DNA of 64,000 bases from Gordionus sp. m RMFG-2023. Its lineage: Eukaryota; Nematomorpha; Gordioida; Chordodea; Parachordodidae. The stretch lies in assembly GCF_954871325.1 (NCBI RefSeq), contig NC_088775.1, forward strand, positions 35,193,561 to 35,257,560, written 5' to 3'. Under the pieces are notes generated by a model. That model searched no databases. It was given only the letters and a program-made list of their open reading frames with translations, and had not been told where the DNA came from. Of this stretch, positions 1 to 11,230 are shown one piece after another (the stretch's first letter is position 1; each line of letters starts with the position of its first letter). The position numbers were made by a program, and so were the translations under genes.

Positions 1-32
1 GGGAAAGGCTAACATTTTAAAAGTAATTTTGA

Positions 33-44
33 ATATATTTATAT
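33..44. other. AT dyad ATATA-TT-TATAT, first copy of a per-monomer motif
   Basis: The 12 bases form a 5-bp inverted repeat around TT. The motif recurs in most monomers. Three recurrent variants disturb it: a 1-bp deletion giving TATATTATATC, a TATATATATATC form (for example near 7,990), and TTTATTTATATC (for example near 2,640). It is easily melted AT-rich DNA. No protein-binding role can be read from the sequence alone. Confidence 0.6.
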
Positions 45-54
45 CACTGAACTC

Positions 55-67
55 AGAATTTAATTCT
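55..67. other. Invariant 13-bp dyad AGAATT-T-AATTCT, first copy
   Basis: AGAATT and AATTCT are perfect inverted complements around a single T. The dyad sits in the most conserved stretch of the monomer and is unchanged in nearly every copy I read. Exceptions are few: TTATCT near 1,085 and its relatives, TATTTCT near 5,412 and 20,115, TTTTCT near 40,060, 41,357 and 52,183, and AAATCT in a late subfamily after 52.3 kb. A dyad kept across hundreds of otherwise variable copies is a candidate protein-binding site or hairpin. That is inference. Confidence 0.7.
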
Positions 68-126
68 CTATCCAATACCGCTTAGATGTATTATATAACG
101 TTTCCGGTTCACAAAATAAATTTTTT

Positions 127-138
127 GTCGCGAAAGAC
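127..138. other. GTCGCGAAAGAC box, first copy of the most conserved GC-rich motif
   Basis: The box contains the palindrome TCGCGA and is bracketed by GTC and GAC, which are inverted complements. It closes nearly every monomer. Departures are few and recurrent: GTGGCG (561, 11,357, and common after 44,150), GTCACG (about 4,460, 14,398 and 17,144), GTCGCA (about 7,508 and relatives), GTCGTG (about 10,954), GACGCG (27,812) and CGAACGAC (after 52.3 kb). On the reverse strand it reads TTTCGCGACA. That shares the TTCG-NNNN-A half of the mammalian CENP-B box but lacks the CGGG half, so I do not call a CENP-B box. Confidence 0.65.
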
Positions 139-148
139 ATTTATATAG

Positions 149-440
149 GAAAGGCTAACATTTTAAAAGTAATTTTGAATATATTTATATCATTGAACTC
201 AGAATTTAATTCTCTATCCAAAACCGCTTAGATGTATTTTTTTACGTTTTCGGTTCACAAAATAAAATTTTTGTCGCGAAAGACATTTATATTGAAAAGG
301 CTAACATTTTAAAAGTAATTTTGAATATATTTATATCATTGAACTCAGAATTTAATTCTCTATCCAATACCGCTTAGATGTATTTTATTACCTTTCCGGT
401 TCACAAAATAAATTATTTGTCGCGAAAGACATTTATATGG
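149..440 (+). repeat. 292-bp monomer pair, unamplified form of the dimer expanded in block C
   Basis: The first monomer of the pair has the long T-run, ACGTTTTCGG and AAATAAAATTTTTG. The second has CCAATACCG, ATTACCTTTCCGG and AAATTATTTG. The pair occurs once here and once at about 11,526-11,817, but its counterpart in block C is present five times in a row (42,571-44,030). It therefore gives the ancestral arrangement against which the expansion can be recognised. Confidence 0.8.
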
Positions 441-1309
441 GAAAGGCTAACATTTTAAAAGTAATTTTGAATATATTTATATCACTAAACTCAGAATTTA
501 ATTCTCTATCCAAAACCTCTTAGATGTATTTTTTTACGTTTCCGATTCACAAAATAAATCTTTTGTGGCGAAAGACATTTATAGGGGAAAGGCTAACATT
601 TTAAAAGTAATTTTGAATATATTTATATCACTGAACTCAGAATTTAATTCTCTATCCAAAACCGCTTAGATGTATTTTTTTACGTTTCCGGTTCACAAAA
701 TAAATTTTTTGTCGCGAAAGACATTTATAGGGAAAAGGCTAACATTTTAAAAGTAATTTTGAATATATTTATATCATTGAACTCAGAATTTAATTCTCTA
801 TCCAAAACCGCTTAGATGTATTTTTTTACGTTTCCGGTTCACAAAATAAATCTTTTGTCGCGAAAGACATTTATAGTAAAGGCTAACATTTTAAAAGTAA
901 TTTTGAATATATTTATATCATTGAACTCAGAATTTAATTCTCTATCCAAAAGAGGTTAGATGTATTTTATTACGTTTCCTGTTCACAAAATAAATTTTTT
1001 GTCGCGAAAGACATTTATATGGGAAAGGCTTACATTTTAAAAGTAATTTTGAATATATTTATATCATTGAACTCAGAATTTAATTATCTATCCAAAACCG
1101 CTTAGATGTATTTTTAATTTCCGGTTCACAAAATAAATCTTTTGTCGCGAAAGACATTTATAGAGGAAAGGCTAACATTTTAAAAGTAATTTTGAATATA
1201 TTTATATCATTGAACTCAGAATTTAATTCTCTATCCAAAACCGCTTAGATGTATTTTATTACGTTTCCGGTTCACAAAATAAATTTTTTGTCGCGAAAGA
1301 CATTTATAT

Positions 1310-4266
1310 GGGAAAGGCTAACATTTTAAAAGTAATTTTGAATATATTTATATCATTGAACTCAGAATTTAATTCTCTATCCAAAACCGCTTAGATGTAT
1401 TTTTAATTTCCGGTTCACAAAATAAATATTTTGTCGCGAAAGACATTTATAGGGTAAAGGCTAACATTTTAAAAGTAATTTTGAATATATTTATATCATT
1501 GAACTCAGAATTTAATTCTCTATCCAAAACCGCTTAGATGTATTATTAATTTCCTGTTCACAAAATAAATATTTTGTCGCGAAAGACATTTATAGGGTAA
1601 AGGCTAACATTTTAAAAGTAATTTTGAATATATTTATATCATTGAACTCAGAATTTAATTCTCTATCCAAAACCGCTTAGATGTATTTTTAATTTCCGGT
1701 TCACAAAATAAATATTTTGTCGCGAAAGACATTTATAGGGAAAAGGCTAACATTTTAAAAGTAATTTTGAATATATTTATATCATTGAACTCAGAATTTA
1801 ATTCTCTATCCAAAACCGCTTAGATGTATTTTTTACGTTTCCGGTTCACAAAATAAAATTTTTGTCGCGAAAGACATTTATAGGGAAAAGGCTAACATTT
1901 TAAAAGTAATTTTGAATATATTTATATCATTGAACTCAGAATTTAATTCTCTATCCAATACCGCTTAGATGTATTTTATTACCTTTCCGGTTCACAAAAT
2001 AAATTTTTTGTCGCGAAAGACATTTATATGGGAAAGGCTAACATTTTAAAAGTAATTTTGAATATATTTATATTATTGAACTCAGAATTTAATTCTCTAT
2101 CCAAAACCGCTTAGATGTATTTTTAATTTCCGGTTCACAAAATAAATATTTTGTCGCGAAAGACATTTATAGGGAAAAGTCTAACATTTTAAAAGTAATT
2201 TTGAATATATTTATATCATTGAACTCAGAATTTAATTCTCTATCCAAAACCGCTTAGATGTATTTTTAATTTCCGGTTCACAAAATAAATATTTTGTCGC
2301 GAAAGACATTTATAGGGAAAAGGCTAACATTTTAAAAGTAATTTTGAATATATTTATATCATTGAACTCAGAATTTAATTCTCTATCCAAAAACGCTTAG
2401 ATGTATTTTTTTACGTTTCCGGTTCACAAAATAAATCTTTTGTCGCGAAAGACATTTATAGGGGAAAGGCTAACATTTTAAAAGTAATTTTGAATATATT
2501 ATATCATTGAACTCAGAATTTAATTCTCTATCCAAAACCGCTTAGATGTATTTTTTTACGTTTCCGGTTCACAAAAGAAATCTTTTGTCGCGAAAGACAT
2601 TTATAAGGGAAAGGCTAAGATTTTAAAAGTAATTTTGAATTTATTTATATCATTGAACTCAGAATTTAATTCTCTATCCAAAACAGCTTAGATGTATTTT
2701 TAATTTCCGGTTCACAAAATAAATATTTTGTCGCGAAAGACATTTATAGGGGAAAGGCTAACATTTTAAAAGTAATTTTGAATATATTTATATCATTGAA
2801 CTCAGAATTTAATTCTCTATCCAAAACCGCTTAGATGTATTTTTAATTTCCGGTTCACAAAATAAATATTTTGTCGCGAAAGACATTTATAGGGTAAAGG
2901 CTAACATTTTAAAAGTAATTTTGAATATATTTATATCATTGAACTCAGAATTTAATTCTCTATCCAAAACCGCTTAGATGTATTATTAATTTCCTGTTCA
3001 CAAAATAAATATTTTGTCGCGAAAGACATTTATAGGGTAAAGGCTAACATTTTAAAAGTAATTTTGAATATATTTATATCATTGAACTCAGAATTTAATT
3101 CTCTATCCAAAACCGCTTAGATGTATTTTTAATTTCCGGTTCACAAAATAAATATTTTGTCGCGAAAGACATTTATAGGGAAAAGGCTAACATTTTAAAA
3201 GTAATTTTGAATATATTTATATCATTGAACTCAGAATTTAATTCTCTATCCAAAACCGCTTAGATGTATTTTTTACGTTTCCGGTTCACAAAATAAAATT
3301 TTTGTCGCGAAAGACATTTATAGGGAAAAGGCTAACATTTTAAAAGTAATTTTGAATATATTTATATCATTGAACTCAGAATTTAATTCTCTATCCAATA
3401 CCGCTTAGATGTATTTTATTACCTTTCCGGTTCACAAAATAAATTTTTTGTCGCGAAAGACATTTATATGGGAAAGGCTAACATTTTAAAAGTAATTTTG
3501 AATATATTTATATCATTGAACTCAGAATTTAATTCTCTATCCAAAACCGCTTAGATGTATTTTTAATTTCCGGTTCACAAAATAAATATTTTGTCGCGAA
3601 AGACATTTATAGGGAAAAGTCTAACATTTTAAAAGTAATTTTGAATATATTTATATCATTGAACTCAGAATTTAATTCTCTATCCAAAACCGCTTAGATG
3701 TATTTTTAATTTCCGGTTCACAAAATAAATATTTTGTCGCGAAAGACATTTATAGGGAAAAGGCTAACATTTTAAAAGTAATTTTGAATATATTTATATC
3801 ATTGAACTCAGAATTTAATTCTCTATCCAAAAACGCTTAGATGTATTTTTTTACGTTTCCGGTTCACAAAATAAATCTTTTGTCGCGAAAGACATTTATA
3901 GGGGAAAGGCTAACATTTTAAAAGTAATTTTGAATATATTATATCATTGAACTCAGAATTTAATTCTCTATCCAAAACCGCTTAGATGTATTTTTTTACG
4001 TTTCCGGTTCACAAAAGAAATCTTTTGTCGCGAAAGACATTTATAAGGGAAAGGCTAAGATTTTAAAAGTAATTTTGAATTTATTTATATCATTGAACTC
4101 AGAATTTAATTCTCTATCCAAAACAGCTTAGATGTATTTTTAATTTCCGGTTCACAAAATAAATATTTTGTCGCGAAAGACATTTATAGGGGAAAGGCTA
4201 ACATTTTAAAAGTAATTTTGAATATATTTATATCATTGAACTCAGAATTTAATTCTCTATCCAAAA
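1310..4266 (+). repeat. Tandem duplication, 1,440-bp period (10 monomers)
   Basis: Bases 1,310-2,826 match 2,750-4,266 at a constant offset of 1,440. The only difference I noticed is T at 2,074 against C at 3,514. Rare markers confirm the register: the TATTATTAATTTCCTG monomer (about 1,541 and 2,981), the CAAAAACGC monomer (about 2,394 and 3,834) and the GGCTAAGATTTT monomer (about 2,624 and 4,064). The corresponding part of block B carries this segment without the 1,440-bp repeat. The near-identity suggests a recent event after blocks A and B separated. Confidence 0.92.
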
Positions 4267-5203
4267 GAGGTTAGATGTATTTTATTACGTTTCCGGTTCA
4301 CAAAATAAATTTTTTGTCGCGAAAGACATTTATATGGGAAAGGCTAGCATTTTAAAAGTAATTTTGAATATATTTATATCATTGAACTCAGAATTTAATT
4401 CTCTATCCAAAACCGCTTAGATGTATTTTTAATTTCCGGTTCACAAAATAAATATTTTGTCACGAAAGACATTTATAGGGAAAAGGCTAACATTTTAAAT
4501 GTAATTTTGAATATATTTATATCATTGAACTCAGAATTTAATTCTCTATCCAAAACCGCTTAGATGTATTTTTTTACGTTTCCGGTTCACAAAAGAAATC
4601 TTTTGTCGCGAAAGACATTTATAGGGGAAAGGCTAACATTTTAAAAGTAATTTTGAATATATTTATATCATTGAACTCAGAATTTAATTCTCTATCCAAA
4701 ACCGCTTAGATGTATTTTTTTACGTTTCCGGTTCACAAAATAAATTTTTTGTCGCGAAAGACATTTATATGGGAAAGGCTAGCATTTTAAAAGTAATTTT
4801 GAATATATTTATATCATTGAACTCAGAATTTAATTCTCTATCCAAAACCGCTTAGATGTATTTTTTTACGTTTCCGGTTCACAAAAGAAATCTTTTGTCG
4901 CGAAAGACATTTATAGGGGAAAGGCTAACATTTTAAAAGTAATTTTAAATATATTTATATCATTGAACTCAGAATTTAATTCTCTATCCAAAAGAGGTTA
5001 GATGTATTTTATTACGTTTCCGGTTCACAAAATAAATTTTTTGTCGCGAAAGACATTTATATGGGAAAGGCTAGCATTTTAAAAGTAATTTTGAATATAT
5101 TTATATCATTGAACTCAGAATTTAATTCTCTATCCAAAACCGCTTAGATGTATTTTTAATTTCCGGTTCACAAAATAAATATTTTGTCGCGAAAGACATT
5201 TAT

Positions 5204-6365
5204 AGGGGAAAGGCTAACATTTTAAAAGCAATTTTGAATATATTTATATCATTGAACTCAGAATTTAATTCTCTATCCAAAACCGCTTAGATGTATTTTT
5301 TTACGTTTCCGGTTCACAAAATAAATCTTTTGTCGCGAAAGACATTTATAGGGTAAAGGCTAACATTTTAAAAGTAATTTTGAATATATTATATCATTGA
5401 ACTCAGAATTTATTTCTCTATCCAAAACCGCTTAGATGTATTTTTTTACGTTTCCGGTTCACAAAAGAAATCTTTTGTCGCGAAAGACATTTATAGGGGA
5501 AAGGCTAACATTTTAAAAGTAATTTTGAATATATTTATATCATTGAACTCAGAATTTAATTCTCTATCCAAAAGAGGTTAGATGTATTTTATTACGTTTC
5601 CGGTTCACAAAATAAATTTTTTGTCGCGAAAGACATTTATATTGGAAAGGCTAACATTTTAAAAGTAATTTTGAATATATTTATATCATTGAACTCAGAA
5701 TTTAATTCTCTATCCAAAACCGCTTAGATGTATTTTTTTACGTTTCCGGTTCACAAAATAAATCTTTTGTCGCGAAAGACATTTATAGGGGAAAGGCTAA
5801 CATTTTAAAAGTAATTTTGAATATATTATATCATTGAACTCAGAATTTAATTCTCTATCCAAAACCGCTTAGATGTATTTTTTTACGTTTCCGGTTCACA
5901 AAAGAAATCTTTTGTCGCGAAAGACATTTATAGGGGAAAGGCTAACATTTTAAAAGTAATTTTGAATATATTTATATCATTGAACTCAGAATTTAATTCT
6001 CTATCCAAAAGAGGTTAGATGTATTTTATTACGTTTCCGGTTCACAAAATAAATTTTTTGTCGCGAAAGACATTTATATGGGAAAGGCTAACATTTTAAA
6101 AGCAATTTTGAATATATTTATATCATTGAACTCAGAATTTAATTCTCTATCCAAAACCGCTTAGATGTATTTTTTTACGTTTCCGGTTCACAAAATAAAT
6201 CTTTTGTCGCGAAAGACATTTATAGGGGAAAGGCTAACATTTTAAAAGTAATTTTGAATATATTATATCATTGAACTCAGAATTTAATTCTCTATCCAAA
6301 ACCGCTTAGATGTATTTTTAATTTCCGGTTCACAAAATAAATATTTTGTCGCGAAAGACATTTAT
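5204..6365 (+). repeat. Three-monomer higher-order repeat, 437-bp period, about 2.7 copies
   Basis: The short TATATTATATC monomer recurs with its preceding TTGAATAT at about 5,381, 5,818 and 6,255, exactly 437 bp apart. That is one 145-bp and two 146-bp monomers. The unit order is a GCAATT or GTAATT monomer, the 145-bp monomer with CACAAAAGAAATC, and the AGAGG monomer with ATTTTATTACG. The same run is found again in block B around 19.9-21.0 kb. Confidence 0.8.
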
Positions 6366-8399
6366 AGGGGAAAGGCTAACATTTTAAAAGTAATTTTGAA
6401 TATATTTATATCATTGAACTCAGAATTTAATTCTCTATCCAAAACCGCTTAGATGTATTTTTTTACGTTTCCGGTTCACAAAATAAATTTTTTGTCGCGA
6501 AAGACATTTATATGGGAAAGGCTAGCATTTTAAAAGTAATTTTGAATATATTTATATCATTGAACTCAGAATTTAATTCTCTATCCAAAACCGCTTAGAT
6601 GTATTTTTAATTTCCGGTTCACAAAATAAATATTTTGTCGCGAAAGACATTTATAGGGGAAAGGCTAACATTTTAAAAGCAATTTTGAATATATTTATAT
6701 CATTGAACTCAGAATTTAATTCTCTATCCAAAACCGCTTAGATGTATTTTTTTACGTTTCCGGTTCACAAAATAAATCTTTTGTCGCGAAAGACATTTAT
6801 AGGGGAAAGGCTAACATTTTAAATGTAATTTTGAATATATTTATATCATTGAACTCAGAATTTAATTCTCTATCCAAAACCGCTTAGATGTATTTTTTTA
6901 CGTTTCCGGTTCACAAAAGAAATCTTTTGTCGCGAAAGACATTTATAGGGGAAAGGCTAACATTTTAAAAGTAATTTTGAATATATTTATATCATTGAAC
7001 TCAGAATTTAATTCTCTATCCAAAAGAGGTTAGATGTATTTTATTACGTTTCCGGTTCACAAAATAAATTTTTTGTCGCGAAAGACATTTATAGGGAAAA
7101 GCCTAGCATTTTAAAAGTAATTTTGAATATATTTATATCATTGAACTCAGAATTTAATTCTCTATCCAAAACCGCTTAGATGTATTTTATTACGTTTCCG
7201 GTTCACAAAATAAATTTTTTGTCGCGAAAGACATTTATATGGGAAAGGCTAACATTTTAAAAGTAATTTTGAATATATTTATATCATTGAACTCAGAATT
7301 TAATTCTCTATCCAAAACCGCTTAGATGTATTTTTAATTTCCGGTTCACAAAATAAATATTTTGTCGCGAAAGACATTTATAGGGGAAAGGCTAACATTT
7401 TAAAAATAATTTTAAATATATTTATATCATTGAACTCAGAATTTAATTCTCTATCCAAAACCGCTTAGATGTATTTTTAATTTCCGGTTCACAAAATAAA
7501 TATTTTGTCGCAAAAGACATTTATAGGGGCAAGGCTAACATTTTAAAAGTAATTTTGAATATATTTATATCATTGAACTCAGAATTTAATTCTCTATCCA
7601 AAACCGCTTAGATATATTTTTAATTTCCGGTTTACAAAATAAATATTTTGTCGCGAAAGACATTTATAGGGGAAAGGCTAACATTTTAAAAATAATTTTG
7701 AATATATTTATATCATTGAACTCAGAATTTAATTCTCTATCCAAAACCGCTTAGATATATTTTTAATTTCCGGTTTACAAAATAAATATTTTGTCGCGAA
7801 AGACATTTATAGGGGAAAGGCTAACATTTTAAAAATAATTTTGAATATATTTATATCATTGAACTCAGAATTTAATTCTCTATCCAATACCGCTTAGATG
7901 TATTTTTTTACGTTTTCGGTTCACAAAATAAAATTTTTGTCGCGAAAGACATTTATAGGGGAAAGGCTAACATTTTAAAAGTAATTTTGAATATATATAT
8001 ATCATTGAACTCAGAATTTAATTCTCTATCCAAAACCGCTTAGATGTATTTTTAATTTCCGGTTCACAAAATAAATATTTTGTCGCGAAAGACATTTATA
8101 GGGAAAAGGCTAACATTTTAAAAGTTATTTTGAATATATTTATATCATTGAACTCAGAATTTAATTCTCTATCCAAAACCGCTTAGATGTATTTTTTTAC
8201 GTTTCCGGTTCACAAAATAAATCTTTTGTCGCGAAAGACATTTATAGGGGAAAGGCTAACATTTTAAAAGTAATTTTGAATATATATATATCATTGAACT
8301 CAGAATTTAATTCTCTATCCAAAACCGCTTAGATGTATTTTTTTACGTTTCCGGTTCACAAAATAAATATTTTGTCGCGAAAGACATTTATAGGGTAAA

Positions 8400-10844
8400 G
8401 GCTAACATTTTAAAAGTAATTTTGAATATATTTATATCATTGAACTCAGAATTTAATTCTCTATCCAAAACCGCTTAGATGTATTTTTAATTTCCGGTTC
8501 ACAAAATAAATATTTTGTCGCGAAAGACATTTATAGGGGAAAGGCTAAAATTTTAAAAATAATTTTGAATATATTTATATCATTGAACTCAGAATTTAAT
8601 TCTCTATCCAAAACCGCTTAGATGTATTTTTTTACGTTTTCTCACAAAATAAAATTTTTGTCGCGAAAGACATTTATAGGGGAAAGGCTAACATTTTAAA
8701 AGTAATTTTGAATATATTTATATCATTGAACTCAGAATTTAATTCTCTATCCAAAACCGCTTAGATGTATTTTTTTACGTTTCCGGTTCACAAAATATAT
8801 TTTTTGTCGCGAAAGACATTTATATGGGAAAGGTTAACATTTTAAAAGTAATTTTGAATATATTTATATCATTGAACTCAGAATTTAATTCTCTATCCAA
8901 AACCTCTTAGATGTATTTTTAATTTCCGGTTCACAAAATAAATATTTTGTCGCGAAAGACATTTATATGGGAAAGGCTAGCATTTTAAAAGTAATTTTGA
9001 ATATATTTATATCATTGAACTCAGAATTTAATTCTCTATCCAAAACCGCTTAGATGTATTTTTAATTTCCGGTTCACAAAATAAATATTTTGTCGCGAAA
9101 GACATTTATAGGGAAAAGGCTAACATTTTAAATGTAATTTTGAATATATTTATATCATTGAACTCAGAATTTAATTCTCTATCCAAAACCGCTTAGATGT
9201 ATTTTTTTACGTTTCCGGTTCACAAAAGAAATCTTTTGTCGCGAAAGACATTTATAGGGGAAAGGCTAACATTTTAAAAGTAATTTTGAATATATTTATA
9301 TCATTGAACTCAGAATTTAATTCTCTATCCAAAACCGCTTAGATGTATTTTTTTACGTTTCCGGTTCACAAAATAAATTTTTTGTCGCGAAAGACATTTA
9401 TATGGGAAAGGCTAGCATTTTAAAAGTAATTTTGAATATATTTATATCATTGAACTCAGAATTTAATTCTCTATCCAAAACCGCTTAGATGTATTTTTAA
9501 TTTCCGGTTCACAAAATAAATATTTTGTCGCGAAAGACATTTATAGGGGAAAGGCTAATATTTTAAAAGCAATTTTGAATATATTTATATCATTGAACTC
9601 AGAATTTAATTCTCTATCCAAAACCGCTTAGATGTATTTTTTTACGTTTCCGGTTCACAAAATAAATCTTTTGTCGCGAAAGACATTTATAGGGGAAAGG
9701 CTAACATTTTAAAAGTAATTTTGAATATATTATATCATTGAACTCAGAATTTAATTCTCTATCCAAAACCGCTTAGATGTATTTTTTTACGTTTCCTGTT
9801 CACAAAAGAAATCTTTTGTCGCGAAAGACATTTATAGGGGAAAGGCTAACATTTTAAAAGTAATTTTGAATATATTTATATCATTGAACTCAGAATTTAA
9901 TTCTCTATCCAAAAGAGGTTAGATGTATTTTATTACGTTTCCGGTTTACAAAATAAATTTTTTGTCGCGAAAGACATTTATATGGGAAAGGCTAACATTT
10001 TAAAAGTAATTTTGAATATATTTATATCTTTGAACTCAGAATTTAATTCTCTATCCAAAAGAGGTTAGATGTATTTTATTACGTTTCCGGTTCACAAAAT
10101 AAATTTTTTGTCGCGAAAGACATTTATAGGGGAAAGGCTAACATTTTAAAAGTAATTTTGAATATATTATATCATTGAACTCAGAATTTAATTCTCTATC
10201 CAAAACCGCTTAGATGTATTTTTTTACGTTTCCGGTTCACAAAATAAATCTTTTGTCGCGAAAGACATTTATAGGGGAAAGGCTAACATTTTAAAAGTAA
10301 TTTTGAATATATTTATATCATTGAACTCAGAATTTAATTCTCTATCCAAAACCGCTTAGATGTATTTTTAATTTCCGGTTCACAAAATAAATATTTTGTC
10401 GCGAAAGACATTTATAGGGGAAAGGCTAACATTTTAAAAATAATTTTGAATATATTTATATCATTGAACTCAGAATTTAATTCTCTATCCAAAACCGCTT
10501 AGATGTATTTTTTTACGTTTTCTCACAAAATAAAATTTTTGTCGCGAAAGACATTTATAGGGGAAAGGCTAACATTTTAAAAGTAATTTTGAATATATTT
10601 ATATCATTGAACTCAGAATTTAATTCTCTATCCAAAACCGCTTAGATGTATTTTTTTACGTTTCCGGTTCACAAAATATATTTTTTGTCGCGAAAGACAT
10701 TTATATGGGAAAGGTTAACATTTTAAAAGTAATTTTGAATATATTTATATCATTGAACTCAGAATTTAATTCTCTATCCAAAACCTCTTAGATGTATTTT
10801 TAATTTCCGGTTCACAAAATAAATATTTTGTCGCGAAAGACATT
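8400..10844 (+). repeat. Segment repeated at 1,881-bp offset (13 monomers)
   Basis: About 8,400-8,963 matches about 10,281-10,844. The register is fixed by a monomer in which GTTTCCGGTTCACAAAA is shortened to GTTTTCTCACAAAA (8,641 and 10,522), followed by CACAAAATATATTTTTTG and GGAAAGGTTAAC copies. A few single-base differences separate the two. The sequence after each copy differs: ordinary monomers follow the first and the 24-bp-deleted monomers follow the second. Confidence 0.82.
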
Positions 10845-10848
10845 TATA

Positions 10849-10970
10849 GGGGATTGAATATATTTATATCAATGAACTCAGAATTTAATTCTCTATCCAA
10901 AACCTCTTAGATGTATTTTATAACGTTTCCGGTTCACAAAATAAATATTTTGTCGTGAAAGACATTTATA
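10849..10970 (+). repeat. Deleted monomer 1 (122 bp), block-end marker
   Basis: GGGGA joins directly to TTGAATAT, removing 24 bp that normally hold most of AAAGGCTAAC and the TTTTAAAAGTAAT tracts. It also carries TATCAATGAAC in place of TATCATTGAAC, CCTCTTAG in place of CCGCTTAG, ATTTTATAACG, and GTCGTGAAAG in the conserved box. It is followed at once by a second deleted copy. Confidence 0.92.
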
Positions 10971-11089
10971 GGGGATTGAATATATTTATATCAATGAACT
11001 CAGAATTTAATTCTCTATCCAAAACCGCTTAGATGTATTTTTAATTTCCGGTTCACAAAATAAATATTTTGTCGCGAAAGACATTTATA
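10971..11089 (+). repeat. Deleted monomer 2 (119 bp), block-end marker
   Basis: This copy has the same GGGGATTGAATAT junction and the same TATCAATGAAC base change as the copy before it, but has the 143-bp-class TTTTTAATTTCC segment, hence 119 bp. The shared junction and shared substitution show one deletion event followed by duplication. The 119-bp form is the one found again at 27,423 and 42,157. Confidence 0.92.
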
Positions 11090-11230
11090 GGGGAAAGGCT
11101 AACATTTTAAAAGTAATTTTGAATATATTTATATCATTGAACTCAGAATTTAATTCTCTATCCAAAACCGCTTAGATGTATTTTTAATTTCTGGTTCACA
11201 AAATTATTTTGTCGCGAAAGACATTTATAG
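11090..11230 (+). repeat. Short monomer with CACAAAATTATTTTG
   Basis: An otherwise ordinary 143-bp-class monomer loses three bases in the CACAAAATAAATATTTTG segment and has TTTCTGG for TTTCCGG. It lies between the deleted monomers and the head of block B. I did not see the same combination elsewhere in the window, so it is a usable private marker for this junction. Confidence 0.75.

Larger units (their letters stand above)
3..148 (+). repeat. Reference monomer (146 bp) used to describe the array
   Basis: This copy runs from GAAAGGCTAAC to the next GAAAGGCTAAC, 146 bp later. The map that follows numbers bases from window position 1. Bases 1-13 hold the variable join to the previous copy. Bases 14-30 hold ATTTTAAAAG and AATTTT tracts, and 33-44 a short AT dyad. 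Bases 55-67 are a 13-bp dyad, and 68-90 hold the CTCTATCCAA...CGCTTAGATG segment. Bases 91-107 are a length-variable T-run leading to TTTCCGG. Bases 108-120 are GGTTCACAAAATAA, and 121-146 are a T-run followed by the GTCGCGAAAGAC box. Short A/T tracts recur every 10-11 bp in several places, which is compatible with intrinsic bending; that was not computed. The 146-bp length is close to the DNA wrapped in a nucleosome core, a common property of satellites. Confidence 0.95.

Noticed and set aside
33-44. TATA-box promoter in every monomer
   Set aside because: The ATATATTTATAT motif is expected from base composition and no start site, gene or other promoter element accompanies it. Satellite transcription may occur but is not shown by the sequence.
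14-126. Monomer built from two half-repeats (AAAAGTAATTTTG near 19-31 and AAAATAAATTTTTTG near 113-127)
   Set aside because: The similarity is simple A/T-tract composition. The spacing is about 94 bp rather than half of 146, and the flanks do not match.
127-138. CENP-B box on the reverse strand
   Set aside because: Only the TTCG-NNNN-A half matches; the CGGG half is absent. The essential positions are not met.
10849-11089. Deleted monomers as the edge of a different satellite family
   Set aside because: Outside the single 24-bp gap the sequence is the same monomer, and ordinary copies lie on both sides.
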